A stretch of DNA of 64,000 nt from an uncultured Eubacteriales bacterium (GCA_934444645.1 CAKSCV010000005.1:62001-126000); one strand, 5' to 3'; shown: positions 40,083-50,010, counted from the first letter of the stretch. Translations and numbers: made by a program. The notes: a model not told the origin generated them from the letters alone.

Positions 40083-42017
40083 TCAGGCGGCATCCGCTTC
40101 GGAAGCGGTGTCGGCGGTATCGGCCGTATCAGCGGCGGTTTCGTCACCGGCGTCGTCCGCATTTTCTTTTGCGGCGGCATCTTCGGCGGCAATCTCAGCC
40201 TCGAGAGCGGCTTCTTCTTCGGCAGCCTTTTCGGCTTTGGCTTGTTCTTCGGCCTGCTCTTGCGCCGCAAGCTCGGCGGCGATTTCTTCTGCCGACTTGT
40301 AAATATCGTTATAGGTTTCGACCTGCTCGGACACGACAAAATACGAAGTATTCTTTTCGGCGGAGGTCTTTTGCTGGGTGGCAAGCTTGCCGAATACGCC
40401 TAAGAGAGCCGAACCGTCGGAGTTCCACTGTGCGCCGAGGGCATTCAATTCACGTCCGGCGATGTTGAATACTTCATCCACTGTCATTTCACCGTTTTGG
40501 ATGCGCTTAAGAGCTTCGGTGGAGAAAATTTTGACGCATTCGTAGATGGATTTGGAATCCACATCGTCAAAGTTCAGGTTGAAGCCGAAATAAGCACTGG
40601 GTGCGGTGCCGAGGTTGGTTTCCTTGGCTTTTTCGACATAATCGGCATTTTCTTCGGTGGTATACTTGATATAGGTGTTTCCGGTGAGGAAATTGTTCAT
40701 GCGATAGGTATTTTCCGCGTCGGTATCAATGTAGGTGACAATGCCGTTTTCTGCGCGGTAATGCTTGCCGGAAATCCCGTATTGCAGGAGATTTGCAAGC
40801 TCGGAATCCGTATTGAACAGCTCGATAAGCTCAGCGGCCTTGCTCTTGTGGATGGAATAAGCACTCACGCACATGGCGGATTTGAAAGCTTCCTTCGCGG
40901 TTACGCGCGGAATGTCATACAGATATGCCTGGTAGGTCGTGCCGTTTTCATCCGTCCATTCGCGGTCGATGAGATGGTCGGAGGTGACATATTCGATGGC
41001 ATATTTTGCATCGGTAACGCCGTTTGCGGAGGCAACATAGCCGTTTTGACGGTAGGAGGCTGTTTTCTTTAAGTAGTCGGCATAGGCGGAATTGTTTAAG
41101 TAAACCGGATAGCTGGAGGCGGAGATCTGGGTCAATTTGGAGAGCGAGAAGAGAATTCCGTCGTAGATTTCGGCACCGGCCATTTCGGGCAGGTCGGAAA
41201 TCGGATAGTAGCCGGGTTCATTGGCTTTGATGAGGGAGAGGTAATCGCCCATATCCTCGATTTTGCGCAAATCGTGCACAGAATAATGATACTTGTCGAG
41301 AAGATCCTTATTGAAGACTAAGAACTCGTATTTGCCGTCCATTTTGAAGTTTACCGGAATGCCGTAGGTTTTTCCGTTGATGGCGGTGGTGGAGAGGATC
41401 GTTGGATGAATGTATTTGGTAAGAACCTTGCGGTCGTATTTGATATCGATTTCGGCAAGGCGTTCGTCGTCGGAAAGCTCTAAGAACTTGTCGTAGTCAT
41501 CCACCACAAAAACGTCGATCTGCGGTTCGGGAAGCGTGATGTCATCAATGTCGAACACATAGTCGATGGCTTCGTTGAAGGTCATTTGCGAAACGTCCTT
41601 CACGGCAGGTTTATCCGTTTTTTCGGTCGTGTCGGCAGAAGCATTGTCAGCTGCGTCGGCAGAAGCGTCGGCGGAATCCGCTGCTTCGGCATCCAAAAGA
41701 GCAATCTCGTCTGCCACATAATTGATGGTAGAGTCCTCGGCTGCATCAACGGCGGCCCAATATTCATCGGGCTTCAGATAGTTGATTTTGATGAGCATTT
41801 TATATTTCGGAACGGTAATTTCATTGATGGCCATCTGCACTTCGCGTGCGGCAGAGGGACTTGTTTCGTCCTCGGTCATAATAAACATATTGAGTGCGAC
41901 AATGCCGCTTGTCTCGTTTTCGTCGTTGTTGTTCTTTTTGGCACAGCCACCGGCCGCAAAAGCGGTGAAGACCATGACGGCGGCAAGAAGAAAGGATAAT
42001 ACTCTCTTAGATTTCAT
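40083..42017 (-). CDS. Extracellular solute-binding-like lipoprotein with acidic Ala-rich tail
   Basis: A 644-residue lipoprotein. The signal ends in a lipobox (FTAFAAGGC, Cys about 25), followed by a polar linker. The body (about 35-570) has features of family 1 extracellular solute-binding proteins, such as VDVFVVDDYDKFLELSDDER, NGKTYGIPVNFKMDGKYEF and a helical C-terminal lobe, but I cannot name its ligand. The last 75 residues are almost only Ala, Glu, Asp, Lys and Thr. No ABC permease genes are adjacent, so the protein may not be a transport subunit. It has its own consensus promoter and terminator. The Ala-rich tail may be a cell-wall spacer. Confidence 0.78.
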   Translation of the reverse strand: MKSKRVLSFLLAAVMVFTAFAAGGCAKKNNNDENETSGIVALNMFIMTEDETSPSAAREVQMAINEITVPKYKMLIKINYLKPDEYWAAVDAAEDSTINYVADEIALLDAEAADSADASADAADNASADTTEKTDKPAVKDVSQMTFNEAIDYVFDIDDITLPEPQIDVFVVDDYDKFLELSDDERLAEIDIKYDRKVLTKYIHPTILSTTAINGKTYGIPVNFKMDGKYEFLVFNKDLLDKYHYSVHDLRKIEDMGDYLSLIKANEPGYYPISDLPEMAGAEIYDGILFSLSKLTQISASSYPVYLNNSAYADYLKKTASYRQNGYVASANGVTDAKYAIEYVTSDHLIDREWTDENGTTYQAYLYDIPRVTAKEAFKSAMCVSAYSIHKSKAAELIELFNTDSELANLLQYGISGKHYRAENGIVTYIDTDAENTYRMNNFLTGNTYIKYTTEENADYVEKAKETNLGTAPSAYFGFNLNFDDVDSKSIYECVKIFSTEALKRIQNGEMTVDEVFNIAGRELNALGAQWNSDGSALLGVFGKLATQQKTSAEKNTSYFVVSEQVETYNDIYKSAEEIAAELAAQEQAEEQAKAEKAAEEEAALEAEIAAEDAAAKENADDAGDETAADTADTADTASEADAA

Positions 42018-42097
42018 GTGCTTACGGTTCCTCTCTGATATGAATTCTGATGTGAAAAAGCAGCGGTTGACAGGTAGGTATACTGCCGATATTTACT

Positions 42098-42126
42098 ATT
42101 TTACACCAAGGAAGTTCGGATGTCAA
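42098..42126 (-). promoter_or_regulatory. Sigma-A promoter of the lipoprotein gene
   Basis: On the minus strand TTGACA (42121-42126) and TAAAAT (42098-42103), 17-base spacer, about 80 bases upstream of the start. Confidence 0.8.
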
Positions 42127-42203
42127 GAAGCAACTGTTTTTTTGTTGAATCCATCCAAATGCACCTTGGAAAAACTATACATTTTGCCTAAAGCAAGCGA
42201 CCG

Positions 42204-43454
42204 TTACAGGGTGAAATGCTGCGGAATTCCGTTCGTATAGACCGTTTCGCACTCACCTTTGATGAGCGGCATCAAATAATCGATGCATTGACGGGTCACA
42301 CCTTTGCCGTCGGGCGTGATAAAATCGTTCGGAACGATTTTTACGCGGTTGGCAGAAGCACTCACGTCCACATCCGTCACACCGATTTCATACGGTTCGG
42401 AACCGTCCGCATTTTTGCGTACAAAGGCCATCATCCGTCCGCTCTTTCCGGAAACGGCTGCTTTGACGGCTTCGCGGCCGATGAGCATGGATTCCTCAAT
42501 GTCGGTTTTGGATGCCAAATGCGAGGCACAGCGCTGCAAAACGCTTAATTCCACCGAGCGGCATTTGCAGCCGATCTCGTCGCGGATGAGGTTTTCCAAA
42601 TATTTTCCCGTGCCGGAAAGATAGGCATGTCCGAAAATATCCACCACGCCGCTCATGGCAGCCTTGGCCACATAGTCGCCATCCTTGTTGCGGATGCCTT
42701 CGGAAACAGCCACAAGCACGAAGCTTTTGCCGGGAATATTGAGTTTGTTCATCACGTCGCTTAAAAAGCGTTCCGTGTCAAATGGCACCTCGGGCAGATA
42801 AATGAGATCCGCACCGACCCCGGCAATTTCCTTGGTTAATCCGGCTGCTGCGGTTAACCAGCCGGCGTCGCGTCCCATCAGTTCCACCACCGTCACCGCC
42901 TTTTGACGGTACACGGCGCAGTCCCGGACGATTTCCGCAAGGCTGGAGGCAATATATTTGGCTGCCGAGCCGAAGCCGGGCGTGTGGTCGGTAAAGCAGA
43001 GGTCGTTGTCGATGGTTTTCGGAACGCCGATAAAGCGCGTTGCGGTCGGATTGACGGCAGGATGCTTCTCCCGGTAGGCCTCAAGCTTTGCAACGGCATC
43101 CATGCTGTCGTTACCGCCAATGTAGAAGAAATAGCCGATATTGTATTTTTCAAGCACCGCGAAAATTCTCTCGAGCTGCTTTTCTTCGGTCAGCTTCACG
43201 CGGCAGGAGCCGAGCGCGGCTGCCGGTGTTAAGGATAAAAGCCGCAGGTCTTCTTCTCGGTTTTGGGCAAAGCGGCTGTTTAGCTCCACAAGCTCTTCTT
43301 TCATAAAGCCTTCGATGCCGTGCCGCATTCCGTAAATCCGGTCAATGGACGCGTTTTCATCGAGACAGCCGGCAATCACACCGGCAAGAGTGGCATTGAT
43401 CGCAGCGGTCGGTCCGCCCGACTGCCCGATGACGGCATTTTTTGTTTCAGTCAT
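42204..43454 (-). CDS. pfp: Phosphofructokinase, pyrophosphate-dependent type
   Basis: Phosphorylates fructose 6-phosphate in glycolysis, reversibly when pyrophosphate is the donor. 416 residues from ATG 43454 (GCGGAG upstream). Key motifs: the N-terminal GQSGGPTAAINATLAG, IGGNDSMD near residue 100 in place of the GGDGS of ATP enzymes, and GVPKTIDNDL with lysine instead of the glycine of ATP enzymes, both pointing to pyrophosphate. MGRDAGWLTAAAGL lies near 200. The length fits PPi-PFKs of Clostridia. It is followed by an MreD-like gene on the same strand's upstream side and may be part of that run. Confidence 0.9.
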   Translation of the reverse strand: MTETKNAVIGQSGGPTAAINATLAGVIAGCLDENASIDRIYGMRHGIEGFMKEELVELNSRFAQNREEDLRLLSLTPAAALGSCRVKLTEEKQLERIFAVLEKYNIGYFFYIGGNDSMDAVAKLEAYREKHPAVNPTATRFIGVPKTIDNDLCFTDHTPGFGSAAKYIASSLAEIVRDCAVYRQKAVTVVELMGRDAGWLTAAAGLTKEIAGVGADLIYLPEVPFDTERFLSDVMNKLNIPGKSFVLVAVSEGIRNKDGDYVAKAAMSGVVDIFGHAYLSGTGKYLENLIRDEIGCKCRSVELSVLQRCASHLASKTDIEESMLIGREAVKAAVSGKSGRMMAFVRKNADGSEPYEIGVTDVDVSASANRVKIVPNDFITPDGKGVTRQCIDYLMPLIKGECETVYTNGIPQHFTL

Positions 43455-43532
43455 GTTTTTTCTCCGCATTTATTTTGATTGATATGGACTTGATATTGGT
43501 GATTTTTACGTATTTTTTCGGCTTTTACGCTT

Positions 43533-44117
43533 TTAGCGTGTTCGGCTGCTTCCGGTGCGGTAGACCCATTTCCGTGCAATCACGCTGACAAGCAGATAGA
43601 CGACAAACGTCACTGCCACATTCACACACAGCTCAGGAAGCAAGATGCTTTTGACAATCGTTCCGAAGCTTCCGCTGCCGTTTTCCGCTAACAGAAAAAG
43701 ACCGCCGGTGATGCTGCGTGCCAAAAAGAAGGGAAGTGATGAAACGGTTGCGGTCACGGCATTCACCGATGTAAAGATGCCGACGGCGGCCGACGAAAAA
43801 TACGCGCTTAAGAAGAATAGGATGGGGGACAGGTGTGTCGGCGGCGTTAAGAAAAAATCGGACAGCGCACCGAACACCAGCGCAAGCAGTGCCGCATAAC
43901 GGCGATTCTTGCAGACGATGCCGCATACGAAGCAAAGCGCAAGCGGCACATCCGGCACGATGCGGATGTTTTCTTTTCCGGTGTAGCCTGTATACGGAAA
44001 AACCGTTGCGGACAGCAGGAATGCAAGCAAAAACAAAAGGCCGAAAAACAAGCGTTCCTTAACGGCTGCTGCCGAAAGCGAGGAGCGGCCTGTCTTAAAT
44101 TTCATATCGCCTTTCAT
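43533..44117 (-). CDS. MreD-like rod-shape membrane protein
   Basis: A 194-residue integral membrane protein with about five hydrophobic helices (LLFLLAFLLSATVFPYTG; ALLALVFGALSDFFLTPPTH; AVTFVVYLLVSVIARKW). The size, helix spacing and the GALSDFF segment resemble MreD, which helps place the elongation machinery. No mreB or mreC is adjacent, so the name is tentative. The start at 44117 follows AAAGGAG. It lies 28 bases downstream of the PrsA-like gene and is likely in the mfd operon. Confidence 0.65.
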   Translation of the reverse strand: MKGDMKFKTGRSSLSAAAVKERLFFGLLFLLAFLLSATVFPYTGYTGKENIRIVPDVPLALCFVCGIVCKNRRYAALLALVFGALSDFFLTPPTHLSPILFFLSAYFSSAAVGIFTSVNAVTATVSSLPFFLARSITGGLFLLAENGSGSFGTIVKSILLPELCVNVAVTFVVYLLVSVIARKWVYRTGSSRTR

Positions 44118-44145
44118 GTTGCCAGACTCCTTTCGAATGCGCTTT

Positions 44146-45216
44146 TTAATACACATATTCCGGCACGACCGCTACATTTAAGAGCGCCATTTTTTCTTCG
44201 TTGACCGAAAGCTTTTCGGTGTATTCGGCAAGATGCTTGTCAAAATCTGCCGAAATGAGCTTGCTTTTGATGTTGTTGTAAACGGTTTGGTCGGTGTTGT
44301 ACAGCGTTTCGTCCATCGGCAGCTTATAGAGAACGTGAAGCCCGTTTGCACCGCTTCCGCCAGTTTCGCAAAGCCGGTATTCGCCGACATCCATTTCCAT
44401 GGCAGCCGTGGTGAAAGAGGAAGGGAAGGTGGTGTCGTTTGTCACAAAGAAGCCGTTCGGATAGTATTCGCTTTCATAGCGGTCTTCATTGTAGGCGGCC
44501 TTTAGGGTGTAAAAATCTTCACCGGCCAAAATGCGGTTGTAGACCTCTTCGGCCAAAAGACGCTTGGCGGCGATTTCCTCCTCGGTTAAGGCAACGGCGG
44601 TGCCGTCCTCTTTGACCTTGGAGGAAAGATTAAAGTAGATGTGCGTGACGATATGATAGTTTCCCTTGAAATCGTTTTTGATTTCATCCTCGGAAATGGC
44701 GAAAATGCCGTTATCGCCGTAGAAATACTTGTAGAGGTTGGCCTGCTTGACGGTAAGCTCCAAATAGCGGCGCATGGTCTTGGTGTCGGCACTGTATTTG
44801 GAAAGCTCCTCTTTTAAGGCCTCTTGCGAGCCGGCTTTTTGCGCAAGCGCGTTCATCTGCTTGTCAATTGAGCTTTTCTGCTCGTCGGTGAGCGTAAGCT
44901 TGTAGACCTTGTCGTGCAGATATTCGCAGATAAGCGAGCTTTTGGCGGCCTTGACGGTGACATCGTACAAAACATCCGAAAGCGTCGTGCCTTTTTCGGC
45001 ATTGACCACCATGTCCCAGCTGCCGCCGTCAGCGACGACATCCGCATACATGGATTTTTGGATGGAGGCGAGCAGATACATAAAGTTGACGGAAACGGTT
45101 CCGCCGCCCTCCATGGATATGGCCGCCTCTTTGGCGGAATCGGCACAGCCGGCAAAAGCTATAACACAGAAAAGGCACGCCAAAAGGACGGCTGTTATTC
45201 TCTTGAAAGAAGACAT
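44146..45216 (-). CDS. PrsA/SurA-like foldase lipoprotein
   Basis: A 356-residue lipoprotein. The signal sequence ends in the lipobox CVIAFAGC near residue 24. A SurA-N-like helical domain (about 60-200: LTLTDEQKSSIDKQMNALAQ) and a parvulin-like peptidyl-prolyl isomerase region (about 200-320: HIVTHIYFNLSSK ... AGEDFYTLKAAYNEDRYES) follow. The isomerase core is divergent and may be a chaperone only. The gene directly follows mfd after about 40 bases, an arrangement common in Clostridia. It probably assists folding of secreted proteins outside the membrane. Confidence 0.82.
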   Translation of the reverse strand: MSSFKRITAVLLACLFCVIAFAGCADSAKEAAISMEGGGTVSVNFMYLLASIQKSMYADVVADGGSWDMVVNAEKGTTLSDVLYDVTVKAAKSSLICEYLHDKVYKLTLTDEQKSSIDKQMNALAQKAGSQEALKEELSKYSADTKTMRRYLELTVKQANLYKYFYGDNGIFAISEDEIKNDFKGNYHIVTHIYFNLSSKVKEDGTAVALTEEEIAAKRLLAEEVYNRILAGEDFYTLKAAYNEDRYESEYYPNGFFVTNDTTFPSSFTTAAMEMDVGEYRLCETGGSGANGLHVLYKLPMDETLYNTDQTVYNNIKSKLISADFDKHLAEYTEKLSVNEEKMALLNVAVVPEYVY

Positions 45217-45256
45217 GGGTTCGCTTCCTTTCCGCAGTTCATTCTTAACTAAATAA

Positions 45257-48200
45257 TTATACCACGCTATCCGGCTTGTTTGGTGAATAAATCTTGAATA
45301 TTTCTTCGAGTACCGCACCGATTCCGTCTGCCGAGTCGGCTTTGATGTTATAGCACGGATTTTTGCCGAGCGAGGTCAACACCTTGCCGGGAAATTTCAT
45401 GGCAAGCGCGATGGATTGCTCCTTGGTCGGCGGCGCGGACGGATACACGGCGAGCTTGCCGTTTTTGTACTCGATGCGCACAAGACCGATGGCGGATGCG
45501 CGCGCACGAATCGACGCGATGACGAGAAGGTTGCGCGTTTCTTTCGGAATTTCTCCGTAACGGTCGGTGAGCTCGTCGGCAACATCGTCGGCATCGGCTT
45601 TGGTTTTGATTTCGGAAATGCGCTTGTACATTTCGATTCGGCCGGACGGACGCTTGATGTAGCGTTCCGGAATAAACGCGCTGATGCCGAGATCGACCGT
45701 GCATTCGGGCGTTTCCTTGACGGCTTCGCCCTTTTCTTCGAGAACGGCCTGTTCGAGGATCTTCACAAACAGCTCATAGCCGACCGCCTCCATGTGTCCC
45801 GACTGTTCGGCACCTAAAAGATTGCCTGCACCGCGGATCTCAAGGTCGCGCATGGCGATTTTGAAGCCTGAACCGAATTCGGTGAATTCCTTGATGGCGA
45901 CAAGCCGCTTTTGGGCGATTTCGTTGAGTAAGCTTTCCGGCTTGTAGGTTAAGTATGCAAACGCCCGGCGGTTGGAGCGTCCCACGCGACCGCGGATCTG
46001 ATGGAGCTGGGCAAGTCCCATGCGGTCGGCATCCTCGATGATGAGCGTGTTGGCATTGGGAACATCCACACCGGTTTCAATGATGGTGGTACACACAAGC
46101 ACATCGATTTTTCCCTCGGTCATATCATACCAGATCGAGGAGATCTCCTCTTTATCCATCTGCCCGTGCGCCACAGCCACATTCGCTTCCGGAACGGATT
46201 CCTTGATATGCGCCGCTACGGTCATAATGTCCTCGACCTTGTTATGCAGATAGAACACCTGACCGCCGCGCCGAAGCTCTTTTTTGATGGCTTCATGCAG
46301 AATCGCGCGGTCGTATTCGAGAACATACGTCTGCACCGGATACCGGTCGACCGGTGCTTCCTCAAGCACCGACATATCGCGGATGCCTACCAGCGCCATG
46401 TTGAAGGTTCGCGGAATGGGCGTTGCGGTGAGCGTCAGCACATCCACCTGCTTTGCCATTTCCTTGAGCCGCTCCTTGTGCGCCACGCCGAAACGCTGCT
46501 CTTCATCCACAATCAGCAGCCCCAAATCCTTGAATTTCACGTTTTTGCCGAGCAGCTTGTGCGTGCCGACGACAATATCGGCTTCGCCGTTTTCTAACTT
46601 CTGCAAAACAAGCTTTGCATTTTTGGGCGATACGTAGCGCGACAGCATTTCGATGCGAAGCGGAAAGCCGTGCATACGCGAGCAGAACGTGCGGAAATGC
46701 TGAAACGCCAAAATCGTGGTCGGCACAAGAACCGCCACCTGCTTGCCGTCCATGACCGCCTTGAACGCGGCACGCAATGCCACCTCCGTTTTGCCGAAGC
46801 CCACGTCGCCGCAAAGCAGTCTGTCCATCGGACACGGCTTTTCCATATCCCTTTTGATTTCGCGCACCGCCTGCAATTGCCCGTCGGTCTCTTCGTATTC
46901 GAAACCGGCCTCAAATTCGCGCTGCCATTCGGTGTCGGGCGAAAAGGCGTAGCCCGGACGGCGGCTGCGCTCGGCATACAGCGCGATTAATTCCTTAGCC
47001 ATGTCCTTGGCGGCCTTTTTGGCACGTGTTTTCTTTTTGATCCAGTCGCTGCCGCCCATTTTGGAAAGCACGACATTGTCGCCCTTGCCGGAATATTTGG
47101 AAACCTTGTCAAGGCCGTCGCACGGCACATAGAGCTGGTCTTTTCCGGCATATTTGATGGTGATGTAGTCGCGCGTCACACCGGCTACCGTCAGCGTTTT
47201 GATGCCCATATACTGCCCGACGCCGTGCAGCTCATGCACCACATAGTCGCCTTCGGTCAGCTCCAAATAGGAAAGAATCTTCTTTTTGGCGGACTTTTTT
47301 GCTTTTTCGTTGGTCTTGACGGCGCGTGCCGATGCTTCTTGCGTGGAGGTGCTTTCACAGAGGAAGGCAAAGCCGGTTTTGATAAGCTCGAAGCCGACAT
47401 ATTCTTCGCCCATATCGTCCTTGGGCATGAGATAGACATGGCTCTTGGAAAGCTCCGCAAGCGGCATACCGCCGGAAACCACCGCGTTTATGCCATGTTC
47501 GGCAAGCATATCGTAAAGCTCGGATGCGTGTGCTTTCCCGCGGACACACAAAACCGTCCGGCAGCCGCTTTTTAAGTATCCGGTCAGGTCGTCGCACAGA
47601 ATATCAATGCCCGATTCGATGCTCACGGTCTGCCGGGAGGAAAACTCGAACAGCCCCGAAATCTCAAAATCCGGCGTGCCGGTGAAGGGGTCGGTCACGG
47701 CAGACGGACGTTTGGAAAGCAAGTATTTCAAATCCTCATAGGTCTTGCACCAAACGCCGTCCGCAAGGCTCATTTCGCCGGCGGAAGCAAGATCGGTGAG
47801 CGTTTCATGCAGCTGATACAAGAAGGCGTTTAACCGCTCCTTGACGCGCGGATAGTCGCATACCACGCATAAGCCCCGCGCATAATCGAACAAGGTGGTA
47901 AAGTCAGCATACAGAAAGGGCAAATATTTGTCGACGGCGGCAAAATCGGCGCTTTTACAGGCCATGCGCTCCGCCGACAGCTTTTCGGCAAGCGGCTGGT
48001 TTTTCTTTCGCAAGGCAGCCGTGATAAGCGTGTCGATTTTTTCTTCGATCAGGCCGTACTTTTCGGTCGGAATTACCGTTTCGCGCACGGGCGTGACGGT
48101 AAAATCCGTCACATTTTCGGTGCGGCGCTGGGTCATGGTGTCAAAGAAGCCGGCGGCATCGATTTCGTCACCGAAGAATTCCAACCGGAGCGGATAATCG

Positions 48201-48820
48201 TTATCCGGCACAAAAACATCGAGAATATCGCCGCGCAGCGAATACTGCCCGGCACCTTCGACCGTATCGACGCGCACGTAGCCGTATCCGTCAAGCGTTT
48301 TGATAAGTGCTTCGAGCGCAACGGTATCGCCGACTTTCAGGGTTTTTCCTTTGCGGATGTATTCTGCGGGCGGCAGAGGCGCAAGAGCTGCCTCCGGCAC
48401 GGCAAGCACCGCATCGCATTCGCCCGAAACAAGCGCACGAAGCACCTTTAAGCGTTCGTATTCCCATTCCTTCGAAAGCGCGCCGACGTTATAAAAATTG
48501 AAGTCCCGCGCCGGGAACACATAGACCTTTTCCAAGAACGCGGACAGCTTGCTTCGCATGGAATACGCGGTTTTTTCGTCCGGAACGAGAATGAGCGGCG
48601 TTTTTTTGCCGTCTTTGTCCGATAAAAAGGCGCTTTCGGCGGCGAGAGAGGCGCAAAGAACGTTTCGTGCACCGTCGGAAAGCCCGGTGATGAGCGCAGG
48701 TCCTTGGGAAAAACGGCTGCCGCCGGAAATATATTTATAAAGCGTGTTATAGAGCTGCTTGTATTCGCTTTCGGAGCGAATCACTTCACATAACATCTCT
48801 GAAATACCGATTGCTGCCAT
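45257..48820 (-). CDS. mfd: Transcription-repair coupling factor
   Basis: An ATP-driven translocase that removes RNA polymerase stalled at DNA damage and recruits UvrA. 1187 residues from ATG 48820 (CAGGAGG upstream; a longer frame to 48985 lacks support). The N-terminal UvrB-like region includes VFPARDFNFYNVGALSKEWE. The RNA-polymerase-interacting domain is around 550-620 (ELTEGDYVVHELHGVGQYMG). The translocase carries Walker A LLCGDVGFGKTEVALRA near residue 672, the DEEQ box LLIVDEEQRFGV near 772, LTATPIPRT and QIRGRVGRSNRRAFAYL. A C-terminal UvrA-binding inhibitory domain completes it. Confidence 0.97.
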   Translation of the reverse strand: MAAIGISEMLCEVIRSESEYKQLYNTLYKYISGGSRFSQGPALITGLSDGARNVLCASLAAESAFLSDKDGKKTPLILVPDEKTAYSMRSKLSAFLEKVYVFPARDFNFYNVGALSKEWEYERLKVLRALVSGECDAVLAVPEAALAPLPPAEYIRKGKTLKVGDTVALEALIKTLDGYGYVRVDTVEGAGQYSLRGDILDVFVPDNDYPLRLEFFGDEIDAAGFFDTMTQRRTENVTDFTVTPVRETVIPTEKYGLIEEKIDTLITAALRKKNQPLAEKLSAERMACKSADFAAVDKYLPFLYADFTTLFDYARGLCVVCDYPRVKERLNAFLYQLHETLTDLASAGEMSLADGVWCKTYEDLKYLLSKRPSAVTDPFTGTPDFEISGLFEFSSRQTVSIESGIDILCDDLTGYLKSGCRTVLCVRGKAHASELYDMLAEHGINAVVSGGMPLAELSKSHVYLMPKDDMGEEYVGFELIKTGFAFLCESTSTQEASARAVKTNEKAKKSAKKKILSYLELTEGDYVVHELHGVGQYMGIKTLTVAGVTRDYITIKYAGKDQLYVPCDGLDKVSKYSGKGDNVVLSKMGGSDWIKKKTRAKKAAKDMAKELIALYAERSRRPGYAFSPDTEWQREFEAGFEYEETDGQLQAVREIKRDMEKPCPMDRLLCGDVGFGKTEVALRAAFKAVMDGKQVAVLVPTTILAFQHFRTFCSRMHGFPLRIEMLSRYVSPKNAKLVLQKLENGEADIVVGTHKLLGKNVKFKDLGLLIVDEEQRFGVAHKERLKEMAKQVDVLTLTATPIPRTFNMALVGIRDMSVLEEAPVDRYPVQTYVLEYDRAILHEAIKKELRRGGQVFYLHNKVEDIMTVAAHIKESVPEANVAVAHGQMDKEEISSIWYDMTEGKIDVLVCTTIIETGVDVPNANTLIIEDADRMGLAQLHQIRGRVGRSNRRAFAYLTYKPESLLNEIAQKRLVAIKEFTEFGSGFKIAMRDLEIRGAGNLLGAEQSGHMEAVGYELFVKILEQAVLEEKGEAVKETPECTVDLGISAFIPERYIKRPSGRIEMYKRISEIKTKADADDVADELTDRYGEIPKETRNLLVIASIRARASAIGLVRIEYKNGKLAVYPSAPPTKEQSIALAMKFPGKVLTSLGKNPCYNIKADSADGIGAVLEEIFKIYSPNKPDSVV

Positions 48821-48856
48821 TATTTGCCTCCTGTGGTAAAAATTTTCGAATTCCTG

Positions 48857-48886
48857 TTGACCAAGCACCCCGAAATCGGGTATACT
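48857..48886 (+). promoter_or_regulatory. Promoter of D-lactate dehydrogenase
   Basis: TTGACC (48857-48862) and TATACT (48881-48886), 18-base spacer. Confidence 0.7.
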
Positions 48887-48920
48887 AATATCATATTCAG
48901 GAAAGGATGTGCCAAACAAA

Positions 48921-49901
48921 ATGAAAAAAATCGCGTTTTTCGATACAAAACCGTATGACCGCACGTATTTTGACAAGTACGGCAAAAACTACGAAATCAC
49001 GTATTTTGAAGAAAAGTTAAATCACCACACCGCCAAAATCACGGAGGGCTTTGACGGCGTTTGCGCGTTTGTCAATTCCAACATAAACAAAATGGCTGTC
49101 GAGCGTATGCATGAGCGCGGCGTGAAAATTCTTGCCATGCGCTGTGCCGGCTTCAGCAATGTGGATATTGCTGCCGCAGCCGGAAAGCTTGCCGTTGTGC
49201 GTGTTCCTGCCTATTCGCCGCACGCGGTCGCCGAACACGCGCTTGCGCTTCTTTTGGCGCTCAACCGCCGCATTTACCGTGCGTATATACGCACGCGCGA
49301 CTTCAATTTCAATATCAACGGCCTTACCGGTATCGATTTATACGGCAAGACTGCCGGTATCATCGGTACGGGAAAGATCGGACGCACGTTTATCGATTTG
49401 TGCAAAGGGCTTGGCATGAAGGTTATCGCCTACGACCCGTATCCGGCAGAAGGAGGCGGCATTGAGTATGTGCCGTTAGATACGCTGTTTCGCGAGAGCG
49501 ACGTGATCTCCCTCCATTGTCCTCTGACCGAATCGAGCCATCACATCATCGACCGCGAAGCTCTCGGCAAAATGAAGGACGGTGCGTTTCTTCTCAACAC
49601 CTCGCGCGGAGCGTTAGTGGACAGTGAGGCACTTCTTGAGGTGCTGACCGCCGGAAAGCTGCGCGGCGCGGCACTCGATGTGTACGAGGAGGAAGCGAAT
49701 CTGTTTTATGAAGATATGTCCGACAAAATCATCAAGGACGATACGCTTGCACTGCTTGTCAGCCGTCCGAACGTGCTTATCACGTCCCACCAAGCGTTCT
49801 TGACCGAAGAGGCGCTTGACAACATTGCAAGCGTCACCATTCAGAACTTTGACGAGTTTTTCGCCGGAAAACCGCTTACCAACGAGATCAAATTAAAGTA
49901 G
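48921..49901 (+). CDS. D-lactate dehydrogenase (2-hydroxyacid dehydrogenase family)
   Basis: Reduces pyruvate to D-lactate with NADH, regenerating NAD+ in fermentation. 326 residues from ATG 48921. The signature of the LdhA group is clear: FDTKPYDRTYFDK at the start, MRCAGFSNVDI, RVPAYSPHAVAEHALALLLA, the RAYIRTRDFNFNINGL segment, the Rossmann loop GIIGTGKIGRTF, NTSRGALVD with the catalytic arginine, and a C-terminal HQAFLTEEAL with the catalytic histidine. Related enzymes act on 2-hydroxyisocaproate, so pyruvate is likely but not proven. The ribosome site AAAGGA is slightly far (about 13 bases). Confidence 0.9.
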   Translation: MKKIAFFDTKPYDRTYFDKYGKNYEITYFEEKLNHHTAKITEGFDGVCAFVNSNINKMAVERMHERGVKILAMRCAGFSNVDIAAAAGKLAVVRVPAYSPHAVAEHALALLLALNRRIYRAYIRTRDFNFNINGLTGIDLYGKTAGIIGTGKIGRTFIDLCKGLGMKVIAYDPYPAEGGGIEYVPLDTLFRESDVISLHCPLTESSHHIIDREALGKMKDGAFLLNTSRGALVDSEALLEVLTAGKLRGAALDVYEEEANLFYEDMSDKIIKDDTLALLVSRPNVLITSHQAFLTEEALDNIASVTIQNFDEFFAGKPLTNEIKLK

Positions 49902-49915
49902 TTGAAAACACCTTT

Positions 49916-49940
49916 GGGGACTGCCGCAAGCGACAGCCCC
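49916..49940 (+). terminator. Hairpin after D-lactate dehydrogenase
   Basis: GGGG-a-CTG (49916-49923) pairs with CAG-CCCC (49934-49940). No T run; the stronger terminator 30 bases on probably does the work. Confidence 0.45.
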
Positions 49941-49971
49941 TGAAATATCCGGAATCCGATTAAATTCGACT

Positions 49972-50010
49972 AAAAAAGGGCTTTTGCGGAAAAATGCAAA
50001 GCCCTTTTTT
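49972..50010. terminator. Bidirectional terminator between D-LDH and rpmB
   Basis: AAAAAAGGGCTTTTGC (49972-49987) pairs with GCAAAGCCCTTTTTT (49996-50010) with one bulge. Runs of A and T on both sides serve both converging genes. Confidence 0.9.

Noticed and set aside
39026..40468. 480-codon plus-strand frame
   Set aside because: It runs antisense over the ceramidase-like gene, a terminator and the 3' end of the lipoprotein gene; its C-terminal half is Arg-rich noise.
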